The position numbers and the translations under genes were made by a program. Below, piece by piece: positions 1 to 8,131 of a DNA stretch of 64,000 nucleotides (its first letter is position 1; every line of letters begins with the position of its first letter). The notes below the pieces were generated by a model. It did not search any database. It was not told the origin of the DNA and saw only the letters and a list, made by a program, of their open reading frames with translations. This DNA comes from RGIG7213 sp045540335. Its GTDB lineage: Bacteria; Bacillota; Clostridia; Oscillospirales; CAG-272. The DNA lies in assembly GCA_045540335.1 (NCBI GenBank), contig JAZQHC010000016.1:18676-82675 (forward strand), written 5' to 3'.

Positions 1-822
1 GATAACAAGGCAAAATATTCCATCGTAGATCTTAAATATCTGCAAATAAACTACTCCGACGATGCAACCGTCACAAATGAAAACGGAACTGCTAAGCTTC
101 CCACCAAAAAGCAAGCGCAGGAATATGCAGACAGGCTGATAGCCACTGCAGGAAGCGACGAATTTGAAACGATAGTTGCAGAATTTTACAGAACATTTTA
201 CCCCGACTATAAAGAAGAAGATATCGAACACGAGGTTAAAGCCGCATACATGAAGGATCAGGTGTATTTCCAAGATTACACCATATTCGAATGGGCGTTT
301 GACGAAAAGCGTACAGCGGGCGAAACGACCTGCATAGACGATGCTGCTGCCGATGCGCTTCACGTTGCGGTACTTCTTAAGCCTATGGCGCCCAACGAAT
401 CAAAAACGGCAACGGTACGCCATATTCTTGTAGAAAAAGAAAGCGAAGCGAACGATCTGCTTGCACTTTTCGAGGCATCCGATAAAACAGAGGCATCCTT
501 TGCGGCACTTGCAGAAAAGCACACCATAGATACGGGAAGCCAATTTGCAGGCGGTATGTACGAAAACTTTGCAAAGGGTACGATGGTAGAGCCGTTTGAA
601 ACCTGGTCGTTTGATGAAACGAGGGTAACCGGTGATACGGGCATTGTAAAAACAGATTACGGCTATCACATAATGTATTACGTAAGCCAAGGTATGCCTG
701 CATATCTTGCAAACGCTAAAAAAACACTTATTGATACTAAAACAAGCGAAGCGTATTCTGCCTTGACAAAAGACGTTAAGGTAGAAATGACGGAAGGCTT
801 CCTTGACAAATTGGCAATATAA
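1..822 (+). CDS. Parvulin-type peptidyl-prolyl isomerase, N-terminus outside the window
   Basis: The reading frame is open from the first base, so the gene starts upstream; 273 residues are visible. The second half resembles a PpiC/parvulin rotamase: a VRHILVEKE strand, an acidic helix with SFAALAEKH, a glycine-rich GGMYENF segment and the closing YGYHIMYYV strand. Parvulins of this type assist folding of exported proteins outside the membrane. The next gene, 19 bases on, encodes a second protein of the same architecture, so the two are probably one operon and arose by duplication. No terminator lies between them. Whether this one has a signal peptide or membrane anchor cannot be seen. The family call is good; the substrate is unknown. 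Confidence 0.8.
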   Translation, partial: DNKAKYSIVDLKYLQINYSDDATVTNENGTAKLPTKKQAQEYADRLIATAGSDEFETIVAEFYRTFYPDYKEEDIEHEVKAAYMKDQVYFQDYTIFEWAFDEKRTAGETTCIDDAAADALHVAVLLKPMAPNESKTATVRHILVEKESEANDLLALFEASDKTEASFAALAEKHTIDTGSQFAGGMYENFAKGTMVEPFETWSFDETRVTGDTGIVKTDYGYHIMYYVSQGMPAYLANAKKTLIDTKTSEAYSALTKDVKVEMTEGFLDKLAI

Positions 823-841
823 AAGAAAGAGATAAGGCTTT

Positions 842-2347
842 ATGGGTAAAAATAAACGTTCAGCGCAGGAAGAGCGCATCCGCGAAATACGCAGGGAAAG
901 ATTAGCCACTGAAAGAAAAGCGGAAAAAACAAAAAAAGCAAGGCGCAATATCATTATTGCCGTATCTGCAGCGTTGGCAATCGCCATCGTCATAACGGGT
1001 ATCATTATTGCAGTAGGAAAATACAAGAAAACGAATGAATACAAAACAAGCGTTACGCTTTTCTCAACACAAAACTACACTATCGACCTTGCAATGTTTT
1101 CCTACTACTTCTTCGACGGATATTACGGCATAACCGATATGTACGGTGAACAGCTTAAAAAAAATAACACCTATCCCGATATTACGAAATCACTTAAAGA
1201 CCAATTTTACGGCAACTACACCTGGCACGAATTTTTCTCAGAAAGTGCAAGAAATCAAATAACAATGAATCTCGTTATTGCAGAAGCGGCAAAAACAGAG
1301 GGAATGACACTTTCCGATGAAGAAATATCTGCTTTGAAAACCCGTGCCGAAAGGATAGACCCTGCAAAATACGGCCCGGGCGTTACAACGGAAGATATTT
1401 TAAAATGCCTTGAATTAGATTATATGGCTATCAAATACGAATACAAAAAAAGGCATGAATTCAGAAAAGAAGGTACAGAGCTTGAAGAGTACTACAACGA
1501 ATATTACAAAAGCTTCTCTACCGTTGATTACCGTTGTCTTGAAGTACCTTACAACAACACAAGCACAACCTCTCCTATAAGCATAGAGGATGCCGAAAAA
1601 TGTGCAAACGCCGTTGCAGCTGCCACGACAAGCGAAGAATTTACGCAGGCTATACGCGACAACGTGCTTTTCATTAACCCCGTTCTTACACCCGACCAGA
1701 TAGAACAGGTAATTGAAGCCTCCTTCGTTGAAAAATACGAATATTCCGAAGGGGATATAGTTACCGAATGGCTTTTTTCGGAAGACAGAAAGCCTAACGA
1801 AACGTACGTATATCACAACGAAGCAACTCAGTCCTTTACCGCATATATGATAACGCAATCGCCCGTTAAGGATATGTACGACACGGCAACTTTCCGACAC
1901 ATTCTTTTCAGACCCGATACATACGGCTCTGACGAGGCTGCCCTGGCAAAAGCACAAGAGGTGCTTGCACTTTGGGAAAAGGGCGGCAAAACGGAAGAAA
2001 GCTTTGCTAACCTTGCAGTAGCGTATTCCGAAGATGCGTCAACCTGCTATTGCGGCGGCATTTTCGAAAACAGAACAGAAGAAGAATTGCAAGAATATTT
2101 GCCCGAAATGAAGGATTGGTGCTTTGCCGATACGGTCAAGCCCGGTGATTACGAAATAATCAAAACAAGCTTCGGTTACAACCTTATGTATTATATCGAA
2201 GACGGGTTACCCTCTGCATTGGGCAGAACGCAATCACAAACAACAAGTGAAGACTTCGGCACGATGTATCAGGAGCTCCAAAAGAATTACCCCATTACGA
2301 CAAACGAAAACGAACTTTTGAATTTTGACTCTTCACTGAAAGCATAA
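842..2347 (+). CDS. Membrane-anchored parvulin-type foldase (PrsA/PpiC-like)
   Basis: The 501-residue protein has a highly charged cytoplasmic N-terminus (about residues 1-36, rich in Lys, Arg and Glu), one transmembrane segment near 37-59, and a long extracellular part. The parvulin domain is at about 345-450, with RHILF, ESFANLAVAYSED, a glycine-rich CYCGGIFENR loop and a terminal FGYNLMYYIEDG strand. This is the order seen in PrsA/SurA-type foldases. It differs from classical PrsA in having an uncleaved anchor rather than a lipobox. Two cysteines sit in the glycine loop (CYCGG), which is unusual for an extracytoplasmic parvulin. It follows the partial paralogue at 1-822 and is closed by the terminator at 2356. 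Confidence 0.8.
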   Translation: MGKNKRSAQEERIREIRRERLATERKAEKTKKARRNIIIAVSAALAIAIVITGIIIAVGKYKKTNEYKTSVTLFSTQNYTIDLAMFSYYFFDGYYGITDMYGEQLKKNNTYPDITKSLKDQFYGNYTWHEFFSESARNQITMNLVIAEAAKTEGMTLSDEEISALKTRAERIDPAKYGPGVTTEDILKCLELDYMAIKYEYKKRHEFRKEGTELEEYYNEYYKSFSTVDYRCLEVPYNNTSTTSPISIEDAEKCANAVAAATTSEEFTQAIRDNVLFINPVLTPDQIEQVIEASFVEKYEYSEGDIVTEWLFSEDRKPNETYVYHNEATQSFTAYMITQSPVKDMYDTATFRHILFRPDTYGSDEAALAKAQEVLALWEKGGKTEESFANLAVAYSEDASTCYCGGIFENRTEEELQEYLPEMKDWCFADTVKPGDYEIIKTSFGYNLMYYIEDGLPSALGRTQSQTTSEDFGTMYQELQKNYPITTNENELLNFDSSLKA

Positions 2348-2355
2348 TAACGCAA

Positions 2356-2405
2356 AACTCCGAATAAGATGTGATGTACAAACACATTTTATTCGGAGTT
2401 TTTTT
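2356..2405 (+). terminator. Rho-independent terminator that also holds the spoIIIAA ribosome binding site
   Basis: An 11-bp perfect stem (2356-2366 pairing with 2390-2400) is followed by a T tract to 2405. It terminates the foldase operon. The 3' arm contains GGAG at 2395-2398, seven bases before the spoIIIAA ATG at 2406. The arm therefore appears to serve as the spoIIIAA Shine-Dalgarno as well. Confidence 0.85.
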
Positions 2406-3290
2406 ATGCTTAAAACCGAAAATGAAGTATGCGGTGTTTACGGCGTTTTACCGTATTTACCCGAAAGACTTGCCAGCGCATTAAGGCTGTTTTGCCTTAA
2501 AAGCCCTGAAATAGCGAAAAAAGTTACAGAGGTACGTGTAAGAAAAAGCGGTGCGTTTTCCGTTTCGGTATCGGGGCGGAATATGTTTTTCGACGCACTT
2601 GGCAACATCAAAAAAAGCCCTTTGATATGTACCGACAGCGAGGTTGGCGCGTGCGTTGAAAAGCTGTGCGGCAATTCGTACCACGCACACGAGGAAGAAA
2701 TAAAAGAAGGCTACATAAGCATGCCGAACGGATTTCGTGCGGGTATTGCACCGAATGCGTGTGCGGGCGGCGGGGTTTATGCAATAAATTCAGTTTGCAT
2801 TCGTATTCCGTCGGTTCATTACGGGTGTGCCGAAAGGCTTATAAGCCAAACGGGGGCAATATCAATGCTGATATATTCGCCGCCCGGGGTCGGAAAAACC
2901 ACCCTTTTAAAAGACATAATATCAATACTTTCACAAAAGGGCTTTCGCTGTGCCGTAGTTGATACAAGGCGGGAATTATCAATGCAAAAGGCGCCCCTTG
3001 CAGACTATATATGCGGATATCCGAAGGCATCGGCAATAGAAATAGCAACGCGCACGTTATGCCCGCAATTTATCATTTGCGACGAAATAGGCATAGCAGA
3101 TGCAAAGGCGATAATAGAATGCCGAAATACGGGCGTGCCGCTGATTGCAACGTGCCACGCCGACAGTTGTGAAAAGCTGCTTTTATCCCCCGATATAAAG
3201 CAGCTGCGCGACAACGGTGTATTTTCTTTATTCGTTGGGCTGTCGCGAAACGAAAGCGAATTTTCCTTTGATATAACGCCATGCAGTTAA
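2406..3290 (+). CDS. spoIIIAA: Stage III sporulation protein AA, ATPase
   Basis: The 294-residue protein has a P-loop SPPGVGKTTLLKD (around residue 160) and a Walker B strand FIICDEIG, as in the secretion-type ATPase SpoIIIAA. It is the first of eight consecutive genes in the order AA to AH. The encoded proteins form the mother-cell side of the SpoIIIA-SpoIIQ channel needed for forespore gene expression after engulfment. The ATG at 2406 is chosen because the family fold begins with the VLPYLPERLA segment shortly after it, and GGAG lies seven bases upstream, inside a terminator stem. It overlaps spoIIIAB by ten bases. SigmaE control is expected from the family; no convincing sigmaE promoter was seen. 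Confidence 0.95.
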   Translation: MLKTENEVCGVYGVLPYLPERLASALRLFCLKSPEIAKKVTEVRVRKSGAFSVSVSGRNMFFDALGNIKKSPLICTDSEVGACVEKLCGNSYHAHEEEIKEGYISMPNGFRAGIAPNACAGGGVYAINSVCIRIPSVHYGCAERLISQTGAISMLIYSPPGVGKTTLLKDIISILSQKGFRCAVVDTRRELSMQKAPLADYICGYPKASAIEIATRTLCPQFIICDEIGIADAKAIIECRNTGVPLIATCHADSCEKLLLSPDIKQLRDNGVFSLFVGLSRNESEFSFDITPCS

Positions 3291-3754
3291 CGGGTGCGTT
3301 TATCGTATGTGCATGTACCGCTTTTATCGGGGTCCTTTTAGCAAAAAAAGAAAAAGACCACCTTAAAGCGTGCGAAGAAATTTTATACGTAATGCGATAT
3401 ATACGCGACGATATCTGGGCAAAAAAAACGCCCACAAGCGTGATTTTTTCGTCTTTATCGTCGCCGCTGCTGCATCAGGCAGGCTTTTACCGCCATTTAA
3501 AAGAAAACGGCGACTTATATAACGCCGCACGCGAATGCTGCTTTTTTCAAGAAAAGGAGCTTTCTTTTATAAAAGAATTTTCGTTTCGCATAGGTAAGAC
3601 CGCATCGGAAAACCAGAAAAACGAATTTAACATCATAATCGAAAAAATGGAGGTTCATACACGTTTTCTTCGTGATGATCTGCCGAAAAAACAAAAGCTT
3701 CACTTTGCTTTGCCTGCCTTTTTCGGGCTTTTGGCTGTAATAGTGTTTATTTGA
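3281..3754 (+). CDS. spoIIIAB: Stage III sporulation protein AB
   Basis: The 157-residue protein has a membrane segment at each end (about 5-20 and 140-157) and a helical middle with the LRDDLPKKQKLH segment typical of SpoIIIAB. The C-terminal hydrophobic run ends almost at the stop codon. It belongs to the GspF-like component of the SpoIIIA channel. The start overlaps spoIIIAA by ten bases, implying translational coupling; spoIIIAC follows after 12 bases. Assignment rests on length, topology and operon position together. Confidence 0.92.
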   Translation: MQLTGAFIVCACTAFIGVLLAKKEKDHLKACEEILYVMRYIRDDIWAKKTPTSVIFSSLSSPLLHQAGFYRHLKENGDLYNAARECCFFQEKELSFIKEFSFRIGKTASENQKNEFNIIIEKMEVHTRFLRDDLPKKQKLHFALPAFFGLLAVIVFI

Positions 3755-3766
3755 TAAAGGAACGAT

Positions 3767-3961
3767 ATGGACGTAAATCTTTTAATTAAAGTTGCGGGGG
3801 TAGGTATCCTCGTGTCAGCGGTGCATCAGATACTTTCGAAAAGCGGCAGAGAAGAGCAGGCAATGCTTGTTTCCATAACGGGCATCGTTATCGTTTTGCT
3901 GATGCTGGTGCAGCAGTTATCTGCGCTTTTTGCCTCTATTAAAAGCGTTTTCGGATTATGA
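3767..3961 (+). CDS. spoIIIAC: Stage III sporulation protein AC
   Basis: A 64-residue, almost entirely hydrophobic protein with two predicted membrane helices, matching the usual length of SpoIIIAC. A start-proximal AAAGGA precedes the ATG. The stop overlaps the spoIIIAD start as ATGA (3958-3961), a standard coupling signal in this operon. Confidence 0.92.
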   Translation: MDVNLLIKVAGVGILVSAVHQILSKSGREEQAMLVSITGIVIVLLMLVQQLSALFASIKSVFGL

Positions 3962-4338
3962 GCGTATGGCAAATATCCTTGATAACCGTAATTATGGCGT
4001 GTATAGGCGTGCTGATAAAAGCTGCCGAGCCACAGTTTTTTACCGTTTTTTCCTTATGCTGTATTCTGTGGCTTACGTTTATCTGCGTTTCAAGCATTTC
4101 GCCGCTTGTGCAATACGCAAATCAGCTTGCGCAAAGCACGCCGTACGGAGAATATATCCCATACGTTATAAAATCACTTTCCGTCGGAATAGGCGGAAAT
4201 ATATGTTGCGAATTTTGCAAGGATGCAGGCCAAAACGCTTTGGCAAACACATTGCAGGGGGTTTGCAAGCTTGCAATTATGGCACTGTGCCTGCCGTTGA
4301 TAAAAGAAATTGCGCAGATAGCCCTTTCGTACGTATAA
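3958..4338 (+). CDS. spoIIIAD: Stage III sporulation protein AD
   Basis: A 126-residue polytopic protein, related in sequence and position to SpoIIIAC plus a C-terminal extension. It has about four hydrophobic segments and the YIPYVIKSLSVG stretch typical of SpoIIIAD. It is coupled to spoIIIAC through ATGA. The stop TAA at 4336-4338 lies within the region where spoIIIAE must begin, and no ordinary ATG for that next gene is visible there. Confidence 0.92.
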   Translation: MSVWQISLITVIMACIGVLIKAAEPQFFTVFSLCCILWLTFICVSSISPLVQYANQLAQSTPYGEYIPYVIKSLSVGIGGNICCEFCKDAGQNALANTLQGVCKLAIMALCLPLIKEIAQIALSYV

Positions 4339-5390
4339 TCTTCAAATTATGCCTTTCGGCACTTGTATCGTTGTTTATCGTTTTTTTCTTTTCTTTGCTT
4401 GTCCACGGCGTGCAAGCCCCACCCGAAGATCTACAGCAAGCAACGGAATACCTGCAAAGCGTATCACAAAACGATACCGTTACACAAACGTTAAAAAACG
4501 CAATAGCGGAGGCTTTTCCCAACGTTATAAAATCGTTTTTTACGCTTGCTTGTGCTTTACTGCTTTCTTCCGTTGCTTCGGCTGTAAAAAAAGCGGTAAG
4601 TGCAGACCCCTCTCCCGATGCGTGCGACTTTGCCTCGGGTATCGTATGCGGAATTATCGTTTTTCAAATGATACGCGGTGCTTTTTCTGCCGCAAGCATT
4701 GCCGTAAATTCCGCTTGCACCTTTATGGCGTCGCTTTTGGGCATTATGTGCATGATATACGGTTATTCGGGTAACGTCGTATCGGGCGGAGTATTCGTTT
4801 CTGTATTAACTGCCGTGCTTAACGGCGTACAGGTGCTTTTCGCAAGTATTCTTTTTCCTATTATTTTATCTCTTTTCGGTATGACGCTTGCCAATTCTTT
4901 ACGATATACCGAATCGTTGGGCGCGTTTGCGTCGTTTGTAAAAAAAACGGTTACCTTTTTGCTTTCTTTATGCGGTGTTATCGTTACTTTTTTACTTACC
5001 GTTCAAACTGCGCTGGGCAGTGCGGGGCAAACGCTTACAAGAAAAACGCTTAAATTTGCATCAGGGGCTTTCATTCCGTTTATCGGCTCGTCGTTGGCTG
5101 AAGCACTTGATACGGTATATTCAAGCATTTCCGTTATAAAAACCGCCTCCGGCATAGCGGGAATGGTGGCAATAGCAACGCTTCTTATTCCCCCAATAAT
5201 AAGCATAGTACTGACGCGGTTGATGTGTACTGCCGCCGCGTTTGTTGCAAATATGCTTGGCTTGCCGATGCAATCGGGTCTGCTGAAGGGGTGTGAAGAT
5301 ATTTTATCGTTGATGCTTGCCTGCGTATGCTTTTCGGGTGCGGTTTTCATCATCGGTTGCGCCTTATTTATGAAAGCAGGTGCCGCGTAA
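4287..5390 (+). CDS. spoIIIAE: Stage III sporulation protein AE, start codon uncertain
   Basis: A large polytopic membrane protein with an N-terminal signal-like segment ending HGVQA, then a soluble stretch and about seven to eight hydrophobic segments, as in SpoIIIAE (family about 390 residues). The stop overlaps the spoIIIAF start as TAATG. The start is a problem. No in-frame ATG lies between about 4200 and the mature domain. Candidates are GTG 4287 (used here; 367 residues; 52-base overlap with AD), TTG 4371 (which would truncate the signal), or the non-standard ATA at 4335. ATA 4335 overlaps the AD stop as ATAA and would give an ideal short signal peptide. None has a good Shine-Dalgarno, so translation may depend on coupling to spoIIIAD. 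Product certain, start not. Confidence 0.85.
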   Translation: MPAVDKRNCADSPFVRIIFKLCLSALVSLFIVFFFSLLVHGVQAPPEDLQQATEYLQSVSQNDTVTQTLKNAIAEAFPNVIKSFFTLACALLLSSVASAVKKAVSADPSPDACDFASGIVCGIIVFQMIRGAFSAASIAVNSACTFMASLLGIMCMIYGYSGNVVSGGVFVSVLTAVLNGVQVLFASILFPIILSLFGMTLANSLRYTESLGAFASFVKKTVTFLLSLCGVIVTFLLTVQTALGSAGQTLTRKTLKFASGAFIPFIGSSLAEALDTVYSSISVIKTASGIAGMVAIATLLIPPIISIVLTRLMCTAAAFVANMLGLPMQSGLLKGCEDILSLMLACVCFSGAVFIIGCALFMKAGAA

Positions 5391-5854
5391 TGGTAGAATT
5401 TGCACGCACGTTAACGGTAATTTCGCTTGTTGGGGCGGTAGTATTGATGATATCGCCCGACGGAAGCATTAAAAGATATATAAGCCTTGCCTTGGCACTT
5501 ACAGGCATTGCATACGTAGGCAAATCGCTTTTACTTTTTGATTCGTTTCAAAGCGATATTATACTTCCGCAGATAAGCATTGAAGATAACGCAGAGGCGC
5601 TTAACGAAGAGGTACTTAAGCAAACGAAATATCTTGCCGAGGGGCAAATAAAATCTGCCATTATGGAAAAATTTCAAATTTCAACAGAAGACGTGCTTGT
5701 TTCGGTTATATTGAACGAGCAAGACGGAAGCGTTTTTTTATCCGACGTAACGGTTGAAATACGCGGTGCGGAAAACATGGTAAAAATTACTGACATAAAG
5801 TTTTTTTTGCACGAACAATTCGGAGCTTTGGCACAGGTGGTGTATAAAGAATGA
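5390..5854 (+). CDS. spoIIIAF: Stage III sporulation protein AF
   Basis: A 154-residue protein with two N-terminal membrane helices (about 8-26 and 33-52) and a C-terminal soluble domain, as in SpoIIIAF. The ATG at 5390 overlaps the spoIIIAE stop as TAATG and has AGCAGG upstream, so it is preferred over an earlier in-frame start at 5327. The end overlaps spoIIIAG (ATGATG). Confidence 0.9.
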   Translation: MVEFARTLTVISLVGAVVLMISPDGSIKRYISLALALTGIAYVGKSLLLFDSFQSDIILPQISIEDNAEALNEEVLKQTKYLAEGQIKSAIMEKFQISTEDVLVSVILNEQDGSVFLSDVTVEIRGAENMVKITDIKFFLHEQFGALAQVVYKE

Positions 5855-6330
5855 TGGATACAAAGCTACTTTTTAAAAAGAACGGCAATATTATTCTTTT
5901 GCTGATTGCCGCCGTTTTCGGAATATTGTTGATGCTTCTTGCCCCATCGAATGCGCAACCGGAGAAAAATATTTGCGACGAGCAATACGTTAAAGAGGCA
6001 GAAGAAAAAATATCCGAAATGATATCAAAAATATGCAAGGGCGAGGTTTCGGTAATAGTAAGCGCCGATACCGCAGAAGAATACGTATATGCAAAAAACA
6101 CTTCTAACCTGCAGGAAGAATCACCCACGGCAAATAAAGCGTCGCAAAGCGGCGAATACGCAGTAATAAACGGGCAAGCGGTGCTTACGACCGTAGTAAA
6201 GCCGAAAATACGCGGGGTTGCCGTTGTATGTAAAAACGGAGATGACCCAATATTGCAAAATAAAATCATAAATCTGCTTTCGCGTGCATATGGTATATCA
6301 AGTACAAAAATCTGCGTGGCGGGATATTGA
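5851..6330 (+). CDS. spoIIIAG: Stage III sporulation protein AG
   Basis: A 159-residue protein: a short basic N-terminus, one membrane helix (about 12-30), then a soluble extracellular part ending in the conserved hydrophobic strand region (ISSTKICVAGY). SpoIIIAG forms a large ring in the intermembrane space between mother cell and forespore. The start is coupled to spoIIIAF by a four-base overlap. Its length is shorter than the Bacillus protein, mainly in the linker. Confidence 0.9.
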   Translation: MMDTKLLFKKNGNIILLLIAAVFGILLMLLAPSNAQPEKNICDEQYVKEAEEKISEMISKICKGEVSVIVSADTAEEYVYAKNTSNLQEESPTANKASQSGEYAVINGQAVLTTVVKPKIRGVAVVCKNGDDPILQNKIINLLSRAYGISSTKICVAGY

Positions 6331-6361
6331 CTGCCGAAATAATCAGAAAGGTGAAACCAAT

Positions 6362-6925
6362 ATGAAAATCTTTAAAACAGACGACCCAAACAGAAAGAAA
6401 ATCAACGTAAAGGAAATAATCGAAAAAATCGGAAAAAGAAATCTTGCTATTGCCGGGGCAGTTATCGTAATAGGCTTGGTGGTATATTTAAACTGGTTTT
6501 TGTTTAACGGGGCTGATGCCGTAGGCGATGTGCCATCGGCAGATGCAGGCGCACAAGCACCCGAAAAGAACGAAAACGACGATTTCTTCGCCGTTTCGTT
6601 GATAAACCGCAACCGCGCAAGAGACGAGGCAATGGAGGTATTGCAAACCGTAGTTGATGCAGGCGCATCAAACGAAGCGTCTGAAGCGGCTATTGCAGAC
6701 ATTGCACGAATTGCTTCCGAAATAGAAAAAGAAGCAAACATTGAAGAGCTTATAAAATCCAAGGGCTTTTCGGATTGCGTTGCCGTAATTTCAGGCGACA
6801 GTATAAATATCGTCGTTAAATGCAACAGCGAATCTTTGCTTCCGAACGAAATCGCACAAATAAAAGAAATTGCCTATACCGGCGCAGATATTCTGCCTGA
6901 AAACGTCGTTATTATCGAAAAATAG
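6362..6925 (+). CDS. spoIIIAH: Stage III sporulation protein AH
   Basis: A 187-residue protein with one membrane helix (about 31-49), a charged linker, a helical stretch (RDEAMEVLQTVVDA) and a C-terminal domain resembling the YscJ/FliF ring-building fold. SpoIIIAH is the mother-cell partner of SpoIIQ. The ATG at 6362 is preferred over an in-frame start at 6284 because AAAGGTG lies just upstream and the helix then sits at the usual distance from the N-terminus. It is the last gene of the operon and is followed by a strong terminator. Confidence 0.93.
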   Translation: MKIFKTDDPNRKKINVKEIIEKIGKRNLAIAGAVIVIGLVVYLNWFLFNGADAVGDVPSADAGAQAPEKNENDDFFAVSLINRNRARDEAMEVLQTVVDAGASNEASEAAIADIARIASEIEKEANIEELIKSKGFSDCVAVISGDSINIVVKCNSESLLPNEIAQIKEIAYTGADILPENVVIIEK

Positions 6926-6983
6926 TACGTTTTTACACAAACATAAGCATTAAATTAAAATACACATGGATAACTTATAGTAC

Positions 6984-7052
6984 GATCCCCTTAAAGCAGG
7001 CACAAAAAGCAACGAAGCCTTCAAGCCTGATTTAGGGGGATCATATTTTTTT
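6984..7052 (+). terminator. Strong Rho-independent terminator of the spoIIIA operon
   Basis: The sequence 6984-7001 pairs with 7025-7042 over about 18 positions, with one G-U wobble and one mismatch. A T tract runs at 7046-7052. Confidence 0.88.
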
Positions 7053-7120
7053 AACCCGTTATTTTTGATAACTTTGTTTTATAAAAATTATAGTATGGTT
7101 TTTTTCGTACCGTTCAAGAC

Positions 7121-7149
7121 TTGTTTATATATGTATGATAAAATAAAAT
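7121..7149 (+). promoter_or_regulatory. Possible sigmaA promoter of the Gld-like ABC cluster
   Basis: TTGTTT (7121-7126) and TAAAAT (7144-7149) are separated by 17 bases, 35 bases before the first ATG. It matches the vegetative consensus moderately; the region is AT-rich, so a chance match is possible. Confidence 0.45.
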
Positions 7150-7183
7150 ATATATTTGTACTTATTAAGGGGTATAGTTTTAT

Positions 7184-8116
7184 ATGATACATATCGAAAA
7201 CCTTACGAAATACTACGATAAAAACTGTGCCGTTAACAATATCAGCTTTGATATAGGCGACGGCGAAGTGGTTGGTTTTCTTGGGCCGAACGGCGCAGGT
7301 AAATCCACCACGATGAATATTTTAACGGGGTGCCTTTCTTCCACGTCGGGCGTGTGCAGTATAGACGGCATAGACATTCTTGAAAATCCGATAGAAGCCA
7401 AAAAAAGGATAGGTTTTTTGCCCGAAGTACCCCCGCTTTACCTTGATATGACGCCGATGGAATACCTTAATTTCATCTACGATTTAAAAAAATGCAATTT
7501 AAACCGCAAAAAGCATCTTGACGAGATAATTTCCGTTATGCGCCTCGGCGGATATACAGACAGGCTTATATCGCACCTTTCAAAGGGGTACAAGCAGCGT
7601 GTCGGCATTGCAGGTGCGCTTGTTTCAAACCCCAAGGTTCTTATTTTCGATGAACCTACGATAGGGCTTGACCCACGCCAGATAATCGAAATAAGAGAGC
7701 TTATTCGTTCTTTGGGCAAAAACCATACGATAATTCTTTCTACGCACATTCTGCCCGAGGTACAAGCCGTATGCGACAGAATAATTATTATCGACAAGGG
7801 CGTTATAAAGGCAGATAAAGCAACTGCCGATATTAACGAGCTTGCAGAAAGCAAAAAACGCTTTACTATACAAATAGCAGGCCCGAAGCCCGAGGTAGAA
7901 GGCGTGCTTCGCCGCGTTGAAGGCGTTGGCGCGGTTGATTTTCTTTCAACCTCGAAAACAAACGGCTCGTTATTCCGTGTGCAATGCAAGCCGGGATACG
8001 ATTCGCGCCGCTTAATATTCAGCGCGATGGCTGAACATCAATGGCCTATAATGGAATTGAACACTTTGGGTACAAGCCTTGAAGATATCTTCATTGCGCT
8101 TACCTCAAAGCAATAA
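7184..8116 (+). CDS. ABC transporter ATP-binding protein (GldA/CcmA-like)
   Basis: A 310-residue ATPase with Walker A GPNGAGKST (about 34-42), signature LSKGYKQRVG (about 133) and Walker B LIFDEPTIGLDP. The C-terminal extension after residue 215 is typical of ABC-2 exporter ATPases. It is followed directly by an ABC-2 permease, a GldG-like protein and a DUF4340 protein, matching the GldA-GldF-GldG set first described for Bacteroidetes gliding motility but widespread elsewhere with unknown substrate. A good GGGG-type ribosome site precedes the ATG. The family call is firm; the transported substrate is unknown. Confidence 0.93.
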   Translation: MIHIENLTKYYDKNCAVNNISFDIGDGEVVGFLGPNGAGKSTTMNILTGCLSSTSGVCSIDGIDILENPIEAKKRIGFLPEVPPLYLDMTPMEYLNFIYDLKKCNLNRKKHLDEIISVMRLGGYTDRLISHLSKGYKQRVGIAGALVSNPKVLIFDEPTIGLDPRQIIEIRELIRSLGKNHTIILSTHILPEVQAVCDRIIIIDKGVIKADKATADINELAESKKRFTIQIAGPKPEVEGVLRRVEGVGAVDFLSTSKTNGSLFRVQCKPGYDSRRLIFSAMAEHQWPIMELNTLGTSLEDIFIALTSKQ

Positions 8117-8131
8117 GGGGGTACGGTAAAA

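Noticed and set aside
400..1044. 214-codon minus-strand frame across the two foldase genes
   Set aside because: It spans two certain genes and their gap on the opposite strand, without a ribosome site or recognisable product.
3930..4286. In-frame upstream extension of spoIIIAE
   Set aside because: It overlaps nearly all of spoIIIAD in another frame, and its basic, low-complexity product has no counterpart in the family.
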